A stretch of DNA of 64,000 bases from Taudactylus pleione (GCA_031769625.1 JAUIMM010000126.1:10422501-10486500); one strand, 5' to 3'. Positions 45,746-58,918 are shown, numbered from the stretch's first letter. Made by a program: numbers and translations. Notes: generated by a model from the letters alone, not told the origin.

Positions 45746-46714
45746 ATAATATATGTACAGTATATATATATATATGTATGTACACAGTAAATAATAATAA
45801 AAACAGCAGACAATATATTCCATTTTCCCAATTTAGTTTAGTTGTCAGAGGCTAGGGTATAAATCTTTGTGTAATGCACATAGATATGGGTCATTTCTAC
45901 TATTTTTTAAAGTTGGAAAGCGGAACTAAGTATTGTAAATCCAAAGCACCTAGATACAGTAGGTGTTTGGATTCATCAATAAGTATCTTAAAAAAAAAGG
46001 AGCTAATGCATGTTCTACATATGTTGTAATTAGCAACAAATGCTTAAGCTGCCCATATCCTACATCCATACAGTAATGACATTAGTTATTTGTATGCAAT
46101 TATGCAAAGACAGACTGTAAATGCCAGCAGATAAGTTTATGGAACCGTAGCAGTTTGCATATGTGGTGTTAGCACCATATCGTGAGCTTTAAACAATAGA
46201 TGGGCATTCATTATATCAATAATGTATGGTGTTTACTAATAGCACCTCCATTATATGGTGCTGCCATCCCTAATGAAATCAAATAACCTTGCCTGGTCAA
46301 ACTGAGGAGTCCTCGAGTGTAACTATGCAGAATATTCTGCCAGCTGAAATAACTAAATTAGTACTCTGCACTAATTATAATATAACTTACATATTCCATT
46401 TGGAAGAAGGATTTAAAATGTTTGTTTAATGTCCTTCACTTATTAGCAGCTTTTTTTAAACTATATAACAGATATTTCAGTTAAAATTAAATTGGATATA
46501 CAGAATGAAGAACAAATAATTACAAAAGTCACAAGTGCTTATTCTTGCTGGTTTGTGTATATCAAAGCATTGTAGCAGCACAGAAACTCACCTAATTAGA
46601 AATGACTTTATCAGTGATTTGTCCAAGGCAAGCAAGGGCAAGTTACACATAATTGAAGTTAAAATACACAATATGCCATAATGGTGAAAAGCATCACGAT
46701 GTTGAACGTTTTTG
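45746..46714. other. non-coding DNA
   Basis: AT-rich, nothing recognised. Confidence 0.5.
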
Positions 46715-46969
46715 CAGAGCAGTAACTAGATTTTTTGGTGCCCTGTGCCAGAAAGAGCATTGGCGCCCCCGCTATTATTAAAATAGGTACATAATGCACC
46801 TGAAAAAAGGGAGGAGATAGGGGAGGTCAGGAGATGCTGGGGATAAAATAAGAGGAAACTACAAGTGAGAATGATATTAAACAGAAAATTGACAGGCCCA
46901 AACAGCGCCCCCTTGTCCTGCGGTGCCCTGTGCCATGGCACTGGTCGCACTACCCAAGATACGGCCCTG
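46715..46969 (-). mobile_element. hAT-type MITE with 7/8 target duplication
   Basis: The 255-bp element has ends CAGAGCAGTAACTAG and TACGGCCCTG. Flanks are CGTTTTTG (46707-46714) and CATTTTTG (46970-46977). Its reverse complement aligns with about 57370-57520. A reverse frame of 84 codons is shared in part with a frame there, but only because the DNA is shared. Confidence 0.88.
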
Positions 46970-47269
46970 CATTTTTGCATTACATTACTGTACTTCTGGA
47001 TAGCCAGTAACGTAAATGAATATTAAAAAAACTGAACAACAGGGGCACCCAACTTTTTTCATTGAGTACCAAATTAGGAAAATTACTTTGAATACTGGGA
47101 CACACTTTTTTTTCTCACAGTTTGCCTCTAAGCAATCATGTACTTAATGTACCATTTCTGAGTCATTGGGACAGCGATCACGTTAATTCCTGCTTCTACC
47201 CCGAGTGCAGTGTTGTTAGTAGTTAGTATGTGTAGACTGTATATGCGAGCGGACAGTGCTGGGTAGAGA

Positions 47270-47410
47270 TCCTTTGGATCCCTCTCCAGTAAAATTTGCG
47301 ATAGAGAATCCTGTAGGCTTCTATGGGTTACCATCACCTTCAGATGGCATTAGCTGCTGGGGCCAAGCTCTGGAATGCTGCACATTCTGGAGCTTGGTAA
47401 GTCCAAGAGC
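47270..47410. repeat. fragment of a CTATGGG-type dispersed repeat
   Basis: AATCCTGTAGGCTTCTATGG and TTCTGGAGCTTGGTAA match wording at about 42060 and at 58715-58800. It is a fragment without clear ends. Confidence 0.5.
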
Positions 47411-47947
47411 TTAGCAGCCCACATATAAACCTAAGGGTTGCTATTGGGGTCAGAAATAGAGGGACCGCATCAGACGTTAGAGATATCTGCTGTGGTCCCT
47501 CTTTGTTTCATTCAGAGCATCATTAATATTTGCTGGTGTTAGAGACGCACTCTGTGCTGCCTCTGTTTACCATCCGGCAGCCATTAAGCAATAAGATCCA
47601 ATGGCTCTTGCTTCCTGCACTTGAGCAGCTCACCGCTGCACTCTCTTTCCATTGGTCCATCTTAGTTGACGGGCCCTTGAATATCTCCAAGCATGGGGAG
47701 CCCTATGAGAACCTCAGTTACAATATATCACCACCGTAGCATATGTTACCCATTCCAATGCCACCACTATGCATAAGCACTTACAGTGTACTTAATGCAC
47801 AATCTATGGGTTACCCCTTGCACTAAGCCCCAGGGGGTGCATTTAACTCAGAAAACCGCTTTAAATGGACTCTCTGTAGCATGGGGTAGCGAGCCTTGAA
47901 TTAATAACTCAGGGCTGACAATTGCTCGTGTTTGAATCTGCCCCTAA

Positions 47948-48159
47948 GGGCAACATTTACTAAGCAGCGGGTTCTAAACCCTGGCGGTTTGGTCACAGGT
48001 TTTAAACCTCAGGGGTTTAGTGGCGGTTTGGCGGTGGTTTCTAAATGATAGCCCTGTTCTATTCTATTCTGCAATGGTTTTGGCTTTAGTAAATCTGCGA
48101 ATAGCAAAACCGCCGCCAATTCGCCGGGGTTTAGAACCCGCTGCTTATTAAATTTGCCC
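47948..48159. mobile_element. Harbinger-like MITE with TAA target duplication
   Basis: The 212-bp element starts GGGCAACATTTACTAAG and ends TTATTAAATTTGCCC. TAA lies at 47945-47947 and 48160-48162. The terminal repeats (~45 bp) include GCAGCGGGTTCTAAACCC on the left and its complement on the right. The TWA duplication and GGGC start fit PIF/Harbinger. Confidence 0.9.
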
Positions 48160-48450
48160 TAAGTGTCTAATAGTTGCTGTTGTATGGGATTACTTGTCTT
48201 TGAAACTGTGTGAGGCAAGAATTAAAAATAATAACAAAGATCATTTTAAAATGTTGATTCAATTAATATTTATATTTAATGACAAACTGGCCAGAAGGGG
48301 ACTTGATTAGATTAACATATATATTGCAATATGTGTAACTAAAATGCCTGTTTATAATACATAGTACAGATTACATTAAATAGAAAAGCATTAAGTAGTC
48401 TTTGGTGAGAGCTGACATATTGTTTGGACTCAATGTATAAGGGAAGATTT

Positions 48451-48491
<41 letters not shown>

Positions 48492-49032
48492 CTAGATTTA
48501 TTTTTAAAAATCATGCAATACTACACATGGGCCACATTAACAATGACAGAGGCAGGTTTCTAGATTAGGCTTTTAACAAAAATAAACATTGCTATAAAAA
48601 GAGGCGAGGAGTTCATTTTTTTTGGCGATACAGATAAGAATTCTCATTCATTATTTGTTTGTGACAATTATTAATTTATTATTAGACAGGGAAATTAATG
48701 TTCACATGCTAAGGATGAAAATTAATTTCATTTTTCAAATGTCACCTAATAAAATGCAACTTCTATTACATAGCACATCATCAAGCTCTGTGTGAGAGAG
48801 GAATGGTGGGGGCTTAAAACAATTTGTCTAATTTACAATAAGGGTTTTGGGGTTTTCTGCCACTGTAGTAGTAGAGTAATTTTAGTTTAAACATATACAA
48901 ATGAATTTCTATGAAATTTACAATACTATGTATTGTGCAGAATCAGATCACTGAGATATCCAAATCACATAGTGGGCCTAATTTAGAGTTGAGTACAAGC
49001 AGGGCCACTAACATATTTATTCAGCCCTTATA
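48160..49032. other. AT-rich non-coding DNA with (TA)n tract
   Basis: A TA tract lies at 48458-48490. No other feature is recognised. Confidence 0.5.
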
Positions 49033-49040
49033 CTGGAAGG

Positions 49041-49318
49041 CAGGGCTGGACCGGCTATCTGGCACTTCTGGCAAATGCCGGAACGGCCAACGGCATGATG
49101 GGCTGGTCCAGATTGAAACCCTGGCATGATGGGCCTCCCGGCGTACTGCTCGGCCGGGATACTCAGAGACAGGGGCGAGGCCATGCTCTGAGAAGCCAAA
49201 CCACACCCACATGTGGCGTGACCACGTCCCATCCAACTACGCCACGTCCCATTTTCACATGTACAGGGACTGATGCCAGGGCAGTTTTGCAGCCCCAGTC
49301 TATCCCTGCTGGAAGGGG
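49041..49318. mobile_element. hAT-type MITE with perfect 8-bp target duplication
   Basis: The 278-bp element has ends CAGGGCTGGACCGG and CCAGTCTATCCCTG. CTGGAAGG lies at 49033-49040 and 49319-49326. It is GC-rich against AT-rich flanks. Open frames across it continue into the flanks and are not genes. Confidence 0.93.
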
Positions 49319-50075
49319 TATGTGTCCAAATGGAAAACCATTTTATAAACTATGCACATTGATGTTGGAGTGGGCACGACATCTTAGGGAGAGGGCAAGG
49401 CCCACCCCATTCTCTGTACTACTGGAGGTAACAGTTTTTAATAGTAAAAAAAAATCTATTTTCATACTGTACAGTACATGCACATACAAATTGTTAGGAA
49501 GCAAACAGCAATGTGTTGTAAGTACTGAGGCTACTACCAACACACCTGCCAGTAGATGACGGGGTAAAAAATAGTTAATTGTAATAAGTATTTTTACATT
49601 TGGCTTGACTGGTCTACATGCCTTAAACTGTATAAGTATGCTGGTGCTTCCAGTACTACAAGCACTAGCATACCTTAGGAGTGCTATAGTCACAAATAAA
49701 ATAAAAAAATACAGACATTTAAAAAAACGTTCTATTAAAATAAATGCTCCCCAAAACATTTCCTTTACCAACTTATTTACCTAGATCCATTGTGTAGTTA
49801 GTCATCTGTCTTTCAGTTTTAAAGGGAAAAAAATAATAATAAAACAACAAAGAAAATTATGTTGACAATGCAAACAGGTATTTGTGTAGGCTTGTTGCTA
49901 ACTAAATAATATAGCGTGACTCTACTCTCATTGGTCAGAGCACAAGAAAGCTTCTCTGATTGGTTAGGACCTCATTATCTCTCAGTCATGGGATTTCCTT
50001 TGCTTTGTCATTGAAAAATGATTGATTACATATTTAAAATGTATAGATAAAATAATAATACTATTCTTAGGCTTA

Positions 50076-50354
50076 TGGTGCGTATCCACTTCCCATTGTA
50101 ATCGCGCAGTCGTTTCACAGTCTATGATGTGCCTACACTGAATGTTCAGTCGTTCAGTGTAGGCACATCCATAATCCCCGTACATGCTGAACCTGACCGG
50201 CGATGATAGATGTCAAAAACGACCAGTGGGAACGCGCATTGCTGGTCGTTTTTGACATTTACATGGCCGATTTGCAGATGATTAGCAAGCAATTGAACGA
50301 TAATGATGTCGTTATCGTCCAATCAGCAGTTTAATCACCTAGTGGATATGCACC
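50076..50354. mobile_element. palindromic MITE with two perfect 17-bp hairpins
   Basis: Ends GGTGCGTATCCACT and AGTGGATATGCACC, flanked by TTA (50073-50075 and 50355-50357). GATGTGCCTACACTGAA (50126-50142) pairs perfectly with 50153-50169. ATGTCAAAAACGACCAG (50210-50226) pairs perfectly with 50242-50258. The GAACGATAATGAT core is shared with 21054 and 33889. Confidence 0.88.
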
Positions 50355-50357
50355 TTA

Positions 50358-51661
50358 AGTATAGCTTCCCTTGACTGAAACTAAGTTGTAACCTATTGTA
50401 GTCTCTAGCAAAATACAGTACCATGCAGAAATTTGCTACTTGCTGATACTGTATACTATATGCTAGTCTTCAGATAGCAGAAGTTGTTATTCCATGTAGA
50501 GCAACATATCTACAATCAACCAATTGAAATATCAAAAACTAAATGGAATCCAAATATACTTTGATAATTAAATAAAGGTAAAGTCTGATATATAAGTTAA
50601 TGTTCAAGATTACATTACTCTACAATTGTTGAAAAAGGAAATCTATGATAGTCCGCAGGAAAATCAAAGTAAGGATTAAAGAGCTCTCAGTTCACATTTA
50701 ATCCACTTACAGGTACTGGGTAAAATCTTTGCTTTCAGAATTAATAGGTCAGATGTTTTAAACTACTATCAGTTTATATATCAAAGGGTACTGTAGCTGT
50801 AAGGATAATGTTGATGATGATTAGTCCCTTGGGGAAATCACTTATTTGTTTTTCAAGGTCTCACTCCAGGTATTGATGCTCTGTTCCTATTCACTGTTTC
50901 AGTTTATCGGACTATGCATTGTCCCTGCCTGAATGACTTTTGTAAACTAATTAGATAATAACTTTAATTTGACACCCACAGACAAATTAGAGTGCATCCT
51001 GCTACCTACATATGATAATTATGGCCCCACGAGATAAAGAAACCTCAGACAAACTGTCATGTCATCGGACTAATATATGCTATATTGAATTGTTTTTATA
51101 AGACAGCTCTTGCCATTTAATGTGTTTAGTTGTAGCTAGAAATCATTAAACATCCTTTTGCACATACAAATGTAGTTGTTTTCAACCATTATCTTGGTTT
51201 AACTGTAATCATAATATCTTAAATACTGCATGTCTAATGCTGGAAATTACTCTATCAATTAGTATTTTGTATATTAAGCACAGGTAACATTGCAAACAGA
51301 TAATCAACTATATAAGATTGTTATGAAATTTTCAAATATTACCAGCTTTGCTTTTCATAAAACAAATGTTTATGTAATGCTATAATTTGATGCACACAAG
51401 GATGGATTGTAATATATACAGTACTGCATAATTTATGGAGTAGTTGATACCTTTGTACAGTGCAAAACAAATGTAGAAACCATTCCATAGTTTATGTAAA
51501 AAGACAGCGCTTTGATTACCTCTTCATTGGACATTTAACGCATAAATGAGTATATGAAACGATGTGACTACCAAGCAAAAGTTCTCTCAGTTCCAGTGCT
51601 CATGTCTTGAAAAGGTATCGGCAATTGTGGTAGGACGAATTGTTATAGAGGCAATTTTGGA
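50358..51661. other. non-coding DNA
   Basis: AT-rich, nothing recognised. Confidence 0.5.
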
Positions 51662-52219
51662 GGGGTAAATTTACTAATGTGGGATTTGTTTTGCAATTCT
51701 CTTGTGGTTTCCCAGCATTTATACCATCCCAAAATTTACGGAAGGCCAAACCAACAGAAACCCAACAGAGAAGCCACAGTTTAGAGTACCACTGAACATC
51801 GGTTGACCATCATTTTTTTTTCTCCACTACAAGGATAAAAACCACAAATTAACTAAGCGTTGGATTTTTAAATCTTTGAAAACCAATGACAAACATGCCC
51901 AAATAAATGACGTGCATCAGACAGGCAGGTTTGTGCAGAAAATCATTCTACTGGTCTGGGCTTCATCATTGTGATATCAGAATAGCATGTTGCATGTTGA
52001 AACTAATAGAAAAGCACCAGAAAGTGTTGGTTTAATTTTGGTTGGTTTCCATCAGTTTTTGGTTGATTTTCATTAGGAAAAACGATGGGTATCAACAAGG
52101 TTTTCAAATGACAGGCAAAATCGATTCTTAGTAAATGCTGTACTTTGAAGCTTAAGTCTGTCAGCGAAGACCATCAGTTTGGAATTGAAGCACAAACTGA
52201 CGCTTAGAAAATTTACCCC
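51662..52219. mobile_element. MITE with GGGGTAAATTT ends
   Basis: GGGGTAAATTTACTAA at the left and TTAGAAAATTTACCCC at the right are inverted, 558 bp apart. The ends resemble those of 57005-57179 and 47948-48159. Interior inverted similarity is weak. Flanks GGA/GTA are not an exact duplication. Confidence 0.65.
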
Positions 52220-53084
52220 GTAGCCTGCTTGCACACTACAGCTTTTCTCAACACCATACTCTAAACAAGCCCCTGCATATTGCATTTTATTCAACTAAAT
52301 AATGCATAATCCTGAGTATTATGAAAAATCTAATGCAATCATGTCTCTCAAAGCTGCAATGTAGAAAGAAAACATAACTAATGGGAATTTTTAGGATATA
52401 TAGATATAATATATTGTATATTGTTTACATACATATTGTGAACTATGTGGCAATGTTTTCTTTGATCTTGATAAAGGTTTAACATAGGGACTGAAACATT
52501 GACATGATCTAGCAACATGTGAGTTGATTAAAAGCAATATGTTTATAAAATGGTGAGTGCCTCTCTATTGTTTATACATTTGAACTGCTAGTGTGGTACA
52601 ATTTAGGAGCACTCCAGAAGTGGTTTAATGTTTTGGGTGTAAGTACAAGCACCTCAACATATATACCCACTTAGATATAATTGTGTTGTTTGTACGATAT
52701 CAGTGGTTATTGATGATAGTGAAAGTTGAGGCATTTATTTATTGATTTGTTTAGTGTAGTGGGTGAGCATTCCATTGCTATATGTAGTGCATGGTCTATG
52801 CAGGACACCTCAGAGCAATTATAATACAGCATCAGATTGTGTGTTTAGATGCTTCTATCCCAGAATGAATGGTTTATGAATTCTTGTTTATAATGTGGCA
52901 GCCTTTTGTTATTCAATCCACATGGAGACAGGGTGTATAGAAACAAGCTACCAAACAAATGTTTTCGAACACCAATATTTTTTTTCAATTTATGCAGGTC
53001 AATGTCTCGATGTACTCTGAAGGTAAAGCATAGAACGAAAAAAAAACAATTGGAGATAAATAAAAACATCAATATGTGATTCAA
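52220..53084. other. non-coding DNA
   Basis: AT-rich. GATAAAGGTT followed by GGGACTGAAACATTG at about 52471-52502 resembles the widespread 'GAAACGTTG' repeat wording but is too short to call. Confidence 0.45.
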
Positions 53085-53960
53085 CGTTTTGACTCCTCAA
53101 TATAGTCACATTTTGCAGATGTAACAGCCAAACACACTCATGGTATTCTTTCTACAATGGAGATCAAATATTGTTCCTGAAGTTCTTCCCAAAACTGTTG
53201 CAGTAGTTACCAACAAATGTGCTGCTTTGATTTCACCCATCTGTCTTGTTCATTCCAAACCAGGTTGATGGAGACTGTACTGGCCATTCCATCACTGGAA
53301 CCCTACCGTCTTCTTCTTTTCCTTAGTGATAGTTATGACATAGCCTGTAGGTATGTTTTGTATTATTATCATGTTGTAGGATGGTTCCTAGGGAACCAAC
53401 TAGGTATAGCATGGTGCTGCAAAATGTTTTGGTAACCCTTTTTGTTTCTGGATACCAGTCACTCTGTGCAAGTACAGTAGCTGACTTGGAATCCAGCAAA
53501 GAGCTTTAAACCATCACTCTTCCTCCTCCATGTTTAACAGTTGGTGTAGTGGAGGTTTTTTTTAATTAAGCAGCAGCTTTTTCCTCTCTAAACCCAAATT
53601 TAAAATGACCATAATTTTAATAGCAAAACATGGGGTGTACTGCTATTAAAAGCATTGCTTTTTAAAATGTTGGTCTTATACACAGCAGCTAGCAGTGGTT
53701 TTTCAAACCATTGCTTAGTAAATAAACCACACATACTGAGGAACCATTATTTTGCCTAAACAACGGCATATAAAACCTTGTGTGAAGATTTAAAATTTTG
53801 ATTAATCGGTCCTTAAGACCTTCTTCCAGTCTTCAGTGGTCCACTGGAGGTGCTTCATGGCCCAGGAAAGCCTCTTTTTCATTGTTGCAGAACAGCTGTA
53901 AGTTTTTAAACCATTACTTGCTCCCTGAAAAAGTCCTTTTTTATATCTTTGAAATTTACA
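53085..53960 (-). pseudogene. decayed Tc1-like transposon on the reverse strand
   Basis: On the minus strand, in correct order: WAMKHLQWTTEDWKKVLRTD (about 53880-53810, before the first catalytic position); TPTVKHGGGR (about 53552-53520); and MEWPVQSP (about 53300-53270), matching the WPxQSPDLNP region. Stops and frameshifts occur throughout. About 53575-53770 is foreign AT-rich sequence with its own weak inverted words, likely a nested insertion. The family differs from both the 1949 and 28635 elements. Confidence 0.75.
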
Positions 53961-54009
53961 TTATTTAAAAATGTTTGCTATACCAAACCTGCTCTTGTGT
54001 GTTTCAGGA

Positions 54010-54790
54010 ATGTTTCTAAGTAAGGCTCATTATCTCCTGCATTGACTGTTGCAATAGTATCCTTACTGGTCTCCAAAAACAGACTTTCACCACTACAATC
54101 CATTATGAATGCAGCTGTGAGGCTGATCTAAAAGCTCATTATCTGTTGCTCCGCTCTGTCAGTCCTTCAATCAGTTACCTGTTTCTTCCATATTCAATAT
54201 AAAAACTTTTACTTACACATAAGGCTATTAACTAAACTACACCAACATATATTTCTTTGCTTATCTCATAATGTCTCCTAACCCGACAACTCTGCTCTGC
54301 AAAAGTTCTGCACCTCTCATCCATATTACCTGCTCCCATTCACGGTTACAGGACTTTTTTCAGGCTACACACACTTTGTGGATGCCCTCCCATGCACAAT
54401 AAGACTTATCTAGTCTCCAAACCTTCAAGTATTCTCTGAAAACTCATCTCTTCAGGCAAACTTATCAAATTCCAGAAGCACAACATAACCTCCATAAACT
54501 ATCTTACCCAAATACATCCACTCTATACAGTCTCCACACAATTTTACATATTTTCTCTTTCTTCACTTTCTCATACTACTGACCACAGGCCAACATTGCT
54601 GTGTGACTGGATAATAGAGCCCACCAAATACCCTTACAATCTGTCTGGACCGATATGTGATCTACAGCATCTATCCTTGTGTATCAATGCTTATTTCTCT
54701 ATAGGTGGTAAACTTGCGGGCAGGGTCCTCTTACACTTTTCTTCCATTAACCTTTCAGAAAGGTGCCACCATGCGCTGAACCACGTTAGG
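54010..54790 (+). pseudogene. L2/CR1-type LINE 3' end
   Basis: IDCCNSILTGL at about 54041-54075 matches the 'DYCNSLL.GLP' motif of the reverse-transcriptase thumb in L2-like LINEs. Downstream wording (GAATGCAGCTGTGAGGCTGA, AAAACTCATCTCTTCAGGCA) continues the C-terminus in shifting frames. TTGCGGGCAGGGTCCTCTTA at about 54715 is typical of the 3' UTR. The element is truncated and frameshifted. It may be the same family as 34620-34870. Confidence 0.75.
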
Positions 54791-56712
54791 AGTATCAATA
54801 TCCACACAGGAGGACTTCGTGATACAAGAGCTTTGCTAAAGCCTGCTTTCTATTTCACCTGCAATTTGTTCAATAGGAATACATCCCTCAGTTATTGCAT
54901 TTTAAACGCTGGACAGATGTATGCATTGAGAGCGATCTCCTCATTATAAGGATACAGTATCATCTGTTATACCGGTTCCAGAAGATGGGTTCACTATATG
55001 ACCACTACCAGCACCGAAACCAGCATTGCACCTAGTAGAAATACAAATATGTAACAACTGGAGTGGAGGACATGAAGGACCAAAATCTGAGATAAGTTGT
55101 GGACTTTTTATGACTTTTTAAACCTTGAGCATATATGTTGTCATCATTGGATCCAGAGATTTGGAAGGACTATTATTGTGAGATAATGGGAAATGCTTCC
55201 TAACTGGCCCCATAAAACTTAATGATTTTTTACTATTTATATGTTTTATTTTATGATCCCCCAAGGTTATTTGCTTTGTAGCAGACTGTGCATATCTCTT
55301 GTGAATTATTTTAATACATGCATATTTTATAGTTGTATTATCTATATTTGTATATTGTTGATGTTTGAGGTATATTAAATATATGATAAAAATACTCTGA
55401 AGCAAATTTATTTTATATATTTTTTATATAGTGCATTTTAGCGCAGGTCATTGTTTGGTGTTTACTTGTATTCTAGAGATTTCTCTGATCTCACCTCCCC
55501 AGCAAGGTCCAATGATGTCCCCCTAGTCATCAGCATCCTCTGCTCTATTGCTGGCAGCCTATCACTGCCAGCAACAGGCTGCTATGTCATGCGCATGCAT
55601 GACTGCCAGTCTGCGCATGTGCATAACTCTATCACTCAGCGGGCACTCAGCAATGCCTGGAAGGCCTCTCTGAAGCTGAAAAGGCTGTTGCTGGGTCCCC
55701 AGTGCTGGCAATGGGGACTGTATATCTCTCGCCATCTATAGGTGGCGTAAGCAAACAGCAGTAATCTTAGTTTTCTGCTGTTTGTTAAATACTGAAAGGA
55801 GGTTATAATCCTTTAGCATGTGCTAAAGGGGGTATGTCTCATTGTTAAGTGGGGCCCTTTATATCTGTCATATCTACATTAGATCAGGCAATATAACATT
55901 TAAATGAGTAATGTTTACATAAGTTTCAAAATATATTTAAAAGTGACAAATGAACTGAGAGGAACTTTCAAAACTGAAAGTCACAGATAACTTGTATCAA
56001 TTTCAGAAAACTGCCCTTCACTCCCAGAGAGACTTCATATGACTTGACTGAGCTTGTCTTAATCTGTTCTTTGCACACACAAAGAAAAAGATATTAAACA
56101 TAGCCCATAGTGAGACTTACTGCTTGAACTACAAAGCAAGCCAAGCTTGCCTTCCTGCAATAATATTCATAGCATAACATTGCTGTAAGTTAAAGTAACA
56201 TAATCTTTACTGAATAAATTAGTTTAGAGATGCAAACAAGATCAAGTAAATAAACATAATGGTTACTAAATAAAATGAATAAAAATATATTCACCATTTT
56301 CCCCTCATATAACGGACAGACACATCTAAAACGTGATTTGGACACGTTTCTAAGACAATGACCATAAATATAATGGCAATGAGCAAACGTATATTATACA
56401 TAATATAAGTATTCTACAAAACACAAATGTCCTGTTGTCCCATTTCTTGTAGGTATGCTCGGTCAGCCTGCTGTCTCTGGCAGAAAATGAATTATTGCTC
56501 CACTCATCATTTACTGAAATCAATATAAACATTGGCGATAGTGTACTGTACACTCTAAAACAAAATAGGATAATCTTTCTCATAATTAGATTTGCCAACT
56601 AGGAAGCAACTACTAATAGAGACCTAAGCAGCAATTATATTTTGTAGCTCCCAAACATTTGCATATTTTTCTATGCACAAGTGGATAATAGTGTATTGGA
56701 TAAACTAGTGTC
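54791..56712. other. non-coding DNA with a hairpin-rich patch
   Basis: At about 55540-55625, words such as TTGCTGGCAG, CTGCCAGCAA and GCGCATGCATGAC give short stems. Otherwise AT-rich and unrecognised. Confidence 0.45.
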
Positions 56713-56960
56713 ACGCATACTTGTCTACTCACCCAAAATGGCTGGGAGGCTCCTAAAAATTGCGTGCCTACTTACTGAACGAAAATGGGCACTCTAGGAG
56801 GCTGATGAGATCATTCATGCTAAATTGCATCATCGTAACCCCCCACTTCACAATGCTCGTAATTGCATCAGCACACCCACCAGCCTGTTTACTTTCCTGC
56901 AACATCCCCCCCTGCTGAGCCAACCTGAGAGGGCATCCAGGAAGTCAACAAGTATGGGCA
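56713..56960. mobile_element. CATACTTG-ended element
   Basis: GCATACTTGTCTAC at the left and GTCAACAAGTATGG at the right are inverted. The inner word TGGGAGGCTCC is shared with 41815-41885 and 60412-60770. Confidence 0.65.
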
Positions 56961-57004
56961 CAAGGGTGCTTTAGGCACATGTGTATTATAATCAGGAACA
57001 CACA

Positions 57005-57179
57005 GGGGTATATTTAGTAAAGTGAGAGTTTTTAGAAGTGGAGATGTTGCCCATAGCAACCAATCAGATTCTACTTAACATTTAACTAACACCTTTTAGA
57101 AGATAATAGCTAGAATCTGATTGGTTGCTCTCTGCATCATCTCCACTTCTAAAAACTCTCACTTTAGTAAATTTACCCC
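57005..57179. mobile_element. 175-bp MITE with ACA target duplication
   Basis: GGGGTATATTTAGTAAAG and CTTTAGTAAATTTACCCC are the ends. Arms of about 65 bp match closely, including CCAATCAGATTCTA and its complement TAGAATCTGATTGG. ACA lies at 57002-57004 and 57180-57182. The MITE sequence looks familiar from frogs (from memory, unchecked). Confidence 0.9.
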
Positions 57180-57348
57180 ACAGTGTGAATAATGAGTACA
57201 TTTTACATAAAGGTTGAAATGTTTTGTGATTTCTGCCTATAGTGTGACAAGTAAATAGACCATGTAAACACTGCGTTCAGTACTCTCAAAGTCTCACAGA
57301 GCACTCATCTGACACTAGCTTACGACACCATAAAGATAGATCAACCAG

Positions 57349-57700
57349 CAGGGTCAAAACTAGGGTGGTACAACATGTGCCGTGGCACAGGGCACTGCAG
57401 GGCAGGGGGCGATGCTCGGGCCTGTCAATTTTCTGTTTATAATTATTTTTACTTGCAGCTTCCTTTTCTTTTATCCCTGGCATCTCTTGGATGCCCATAT
57501 ATCCTCCCTGGCTGACTCCTCCTCCATCTGGACACCTACCCAAGCACCTTCAGTCACATCCTCTTTTATTTAACACACACATTTCAAAATACTGTCATAC
57601 CTGGGATTCAAACCTATCACCTCTCACATAGCAGTCAGACACCATACACATGGAGCTATCTTCCCCACAATTTCTGATGGCAGCCCTAAACACAGCCCTG
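57349..57700 (+). mobile_element. hAT-type element related to 46715-46969
   Basis: CAGGGTCAAAACTAGG at the left. The sequence to about 57520 aligns with the reverse complement of 46800-46960 (GGCACAGGGCAC, GGGCCTGTCAATTTTCTG). TTTCTGATGGCAGCCCT near 57675 resembles the right end of 33041-34293. No target duplication is found, so it is probably a mosaic. Confidence 0.6.
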
Positions 57701-57719
57701 AACACATCCTGGCTAATAT

Positions 57720-57800
57720 GCAATGCAGCAGGAGGTGTATGACACCACCTGCTGCATTTGTGATCCCAGCACTGCAACCGAGGTTGCAGGCTGGGATCAC
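57720..57800. repeat. two adjacent hairpins
   Basis: AATGCAGCAGGAGGTGT pairs with ACACCACCTGCTGCATT (one mismatch). TGATCCCAGC with CTGCAACC pairs with GGTTGCAG and GCTGGGATCA. This fits another serial-hairpin element whose ends I could not set. Confidence 0.65.
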
Positions 57801-58599
57801 CACCACGACCATCGGTCGCAATGGAGGACGGGGCCGGGTTGGAAAAACAGTCAATAGACGCAGCCCCTGGCCTTGCCACTGGTGGAAAACTGCACCATCC
57901 CTTAAATACCTCTGCCTGTCACTCACAGAATGGGTCTTGTGCATGCGGAGAATCCTTATAATTGGGAATCTGCGTTCAGCATTGCACATATGTACGTGCA
58001 AAGCTGAATCATCCCCAAAGTTTGGTCCTATTAAATACTAAAAAATCCATGCATGGTTCTTCAAAATGATCATGTTACCAGTCAGTGAAGTATGCTGTTG
58101 GATATTTAGTCAAAGGCAATTTAATTAATGTGTTGCAGTGTGTTGTCTCGGACTTTTGTATTAAAGTATTAATAATAAACAATTACATGCTAGGTTTGTG
58201 AAAAAAAATCACTGACCCACACACCAGACCGCAAAGTATCACATAACAAAGACAATCTAGTTACTGTGAAAAACAGGCAAAAAGAGTTTATTCTAAATTG
58301 AATTACTTTGATTTAGCAAGCCAACACACTTAAATAGATAGTACTAATGATGTAGGTCCCAGCTTGAACTCATTTCACATCTCACTGTGAAAAACATCTT
58401 GTTCTTTTCCCCTTACCTATAATTGTCTCTCCCCTGTATTTTATTTAACACATTCAGGATGGGATGTTTTATATATTACATTTTCAACGCGATATATCCC
58501 GTCACTCATCGCAAACATACCGGCATTTATTAATGCTGTATGTAAGATTAATTATGCAAGTGACAGCTCTTCAGACAAGAGCTGTCCATTGATCAGAGA

Positions 58600-58800
58600 G
58601 GACTTCCAGTTTTATGACCCACAAGTCTTATTGCGCATGTGCAGTCGCCGGCCAGTGCAAGCCGTGGGGAAGCAGAGAGGTATCCTTGTGATCCCTCTGA
58701 GGGGATTTCTATGGTAAGAAGCCATAGGCTTCCATATGCAATGCCATCTATAGACACAAGCTCCGGAAAGTTTCGCTATCTGGAGCTTGATACATACTGG
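58600..58800. repeat. CTATGGG-type dispersed repeat fragment
   Basis: GCCATAGGCTTCCATATGCA and ATCTGGAGCTTGATAC match wording at 41990-42160 and 47270-47410. Confidence 0.5.
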
Positions 58801-58918
58801 CACATCGCAGCCCCATAGCATGTGGACCACTTTAATATATACAGTGATTGTAGCAACCTCTGAAGATGGCAGTTTTCGGAGGTATGGCCACATTTTTAAG
58901 GTTAGTACATTGCTTTCA

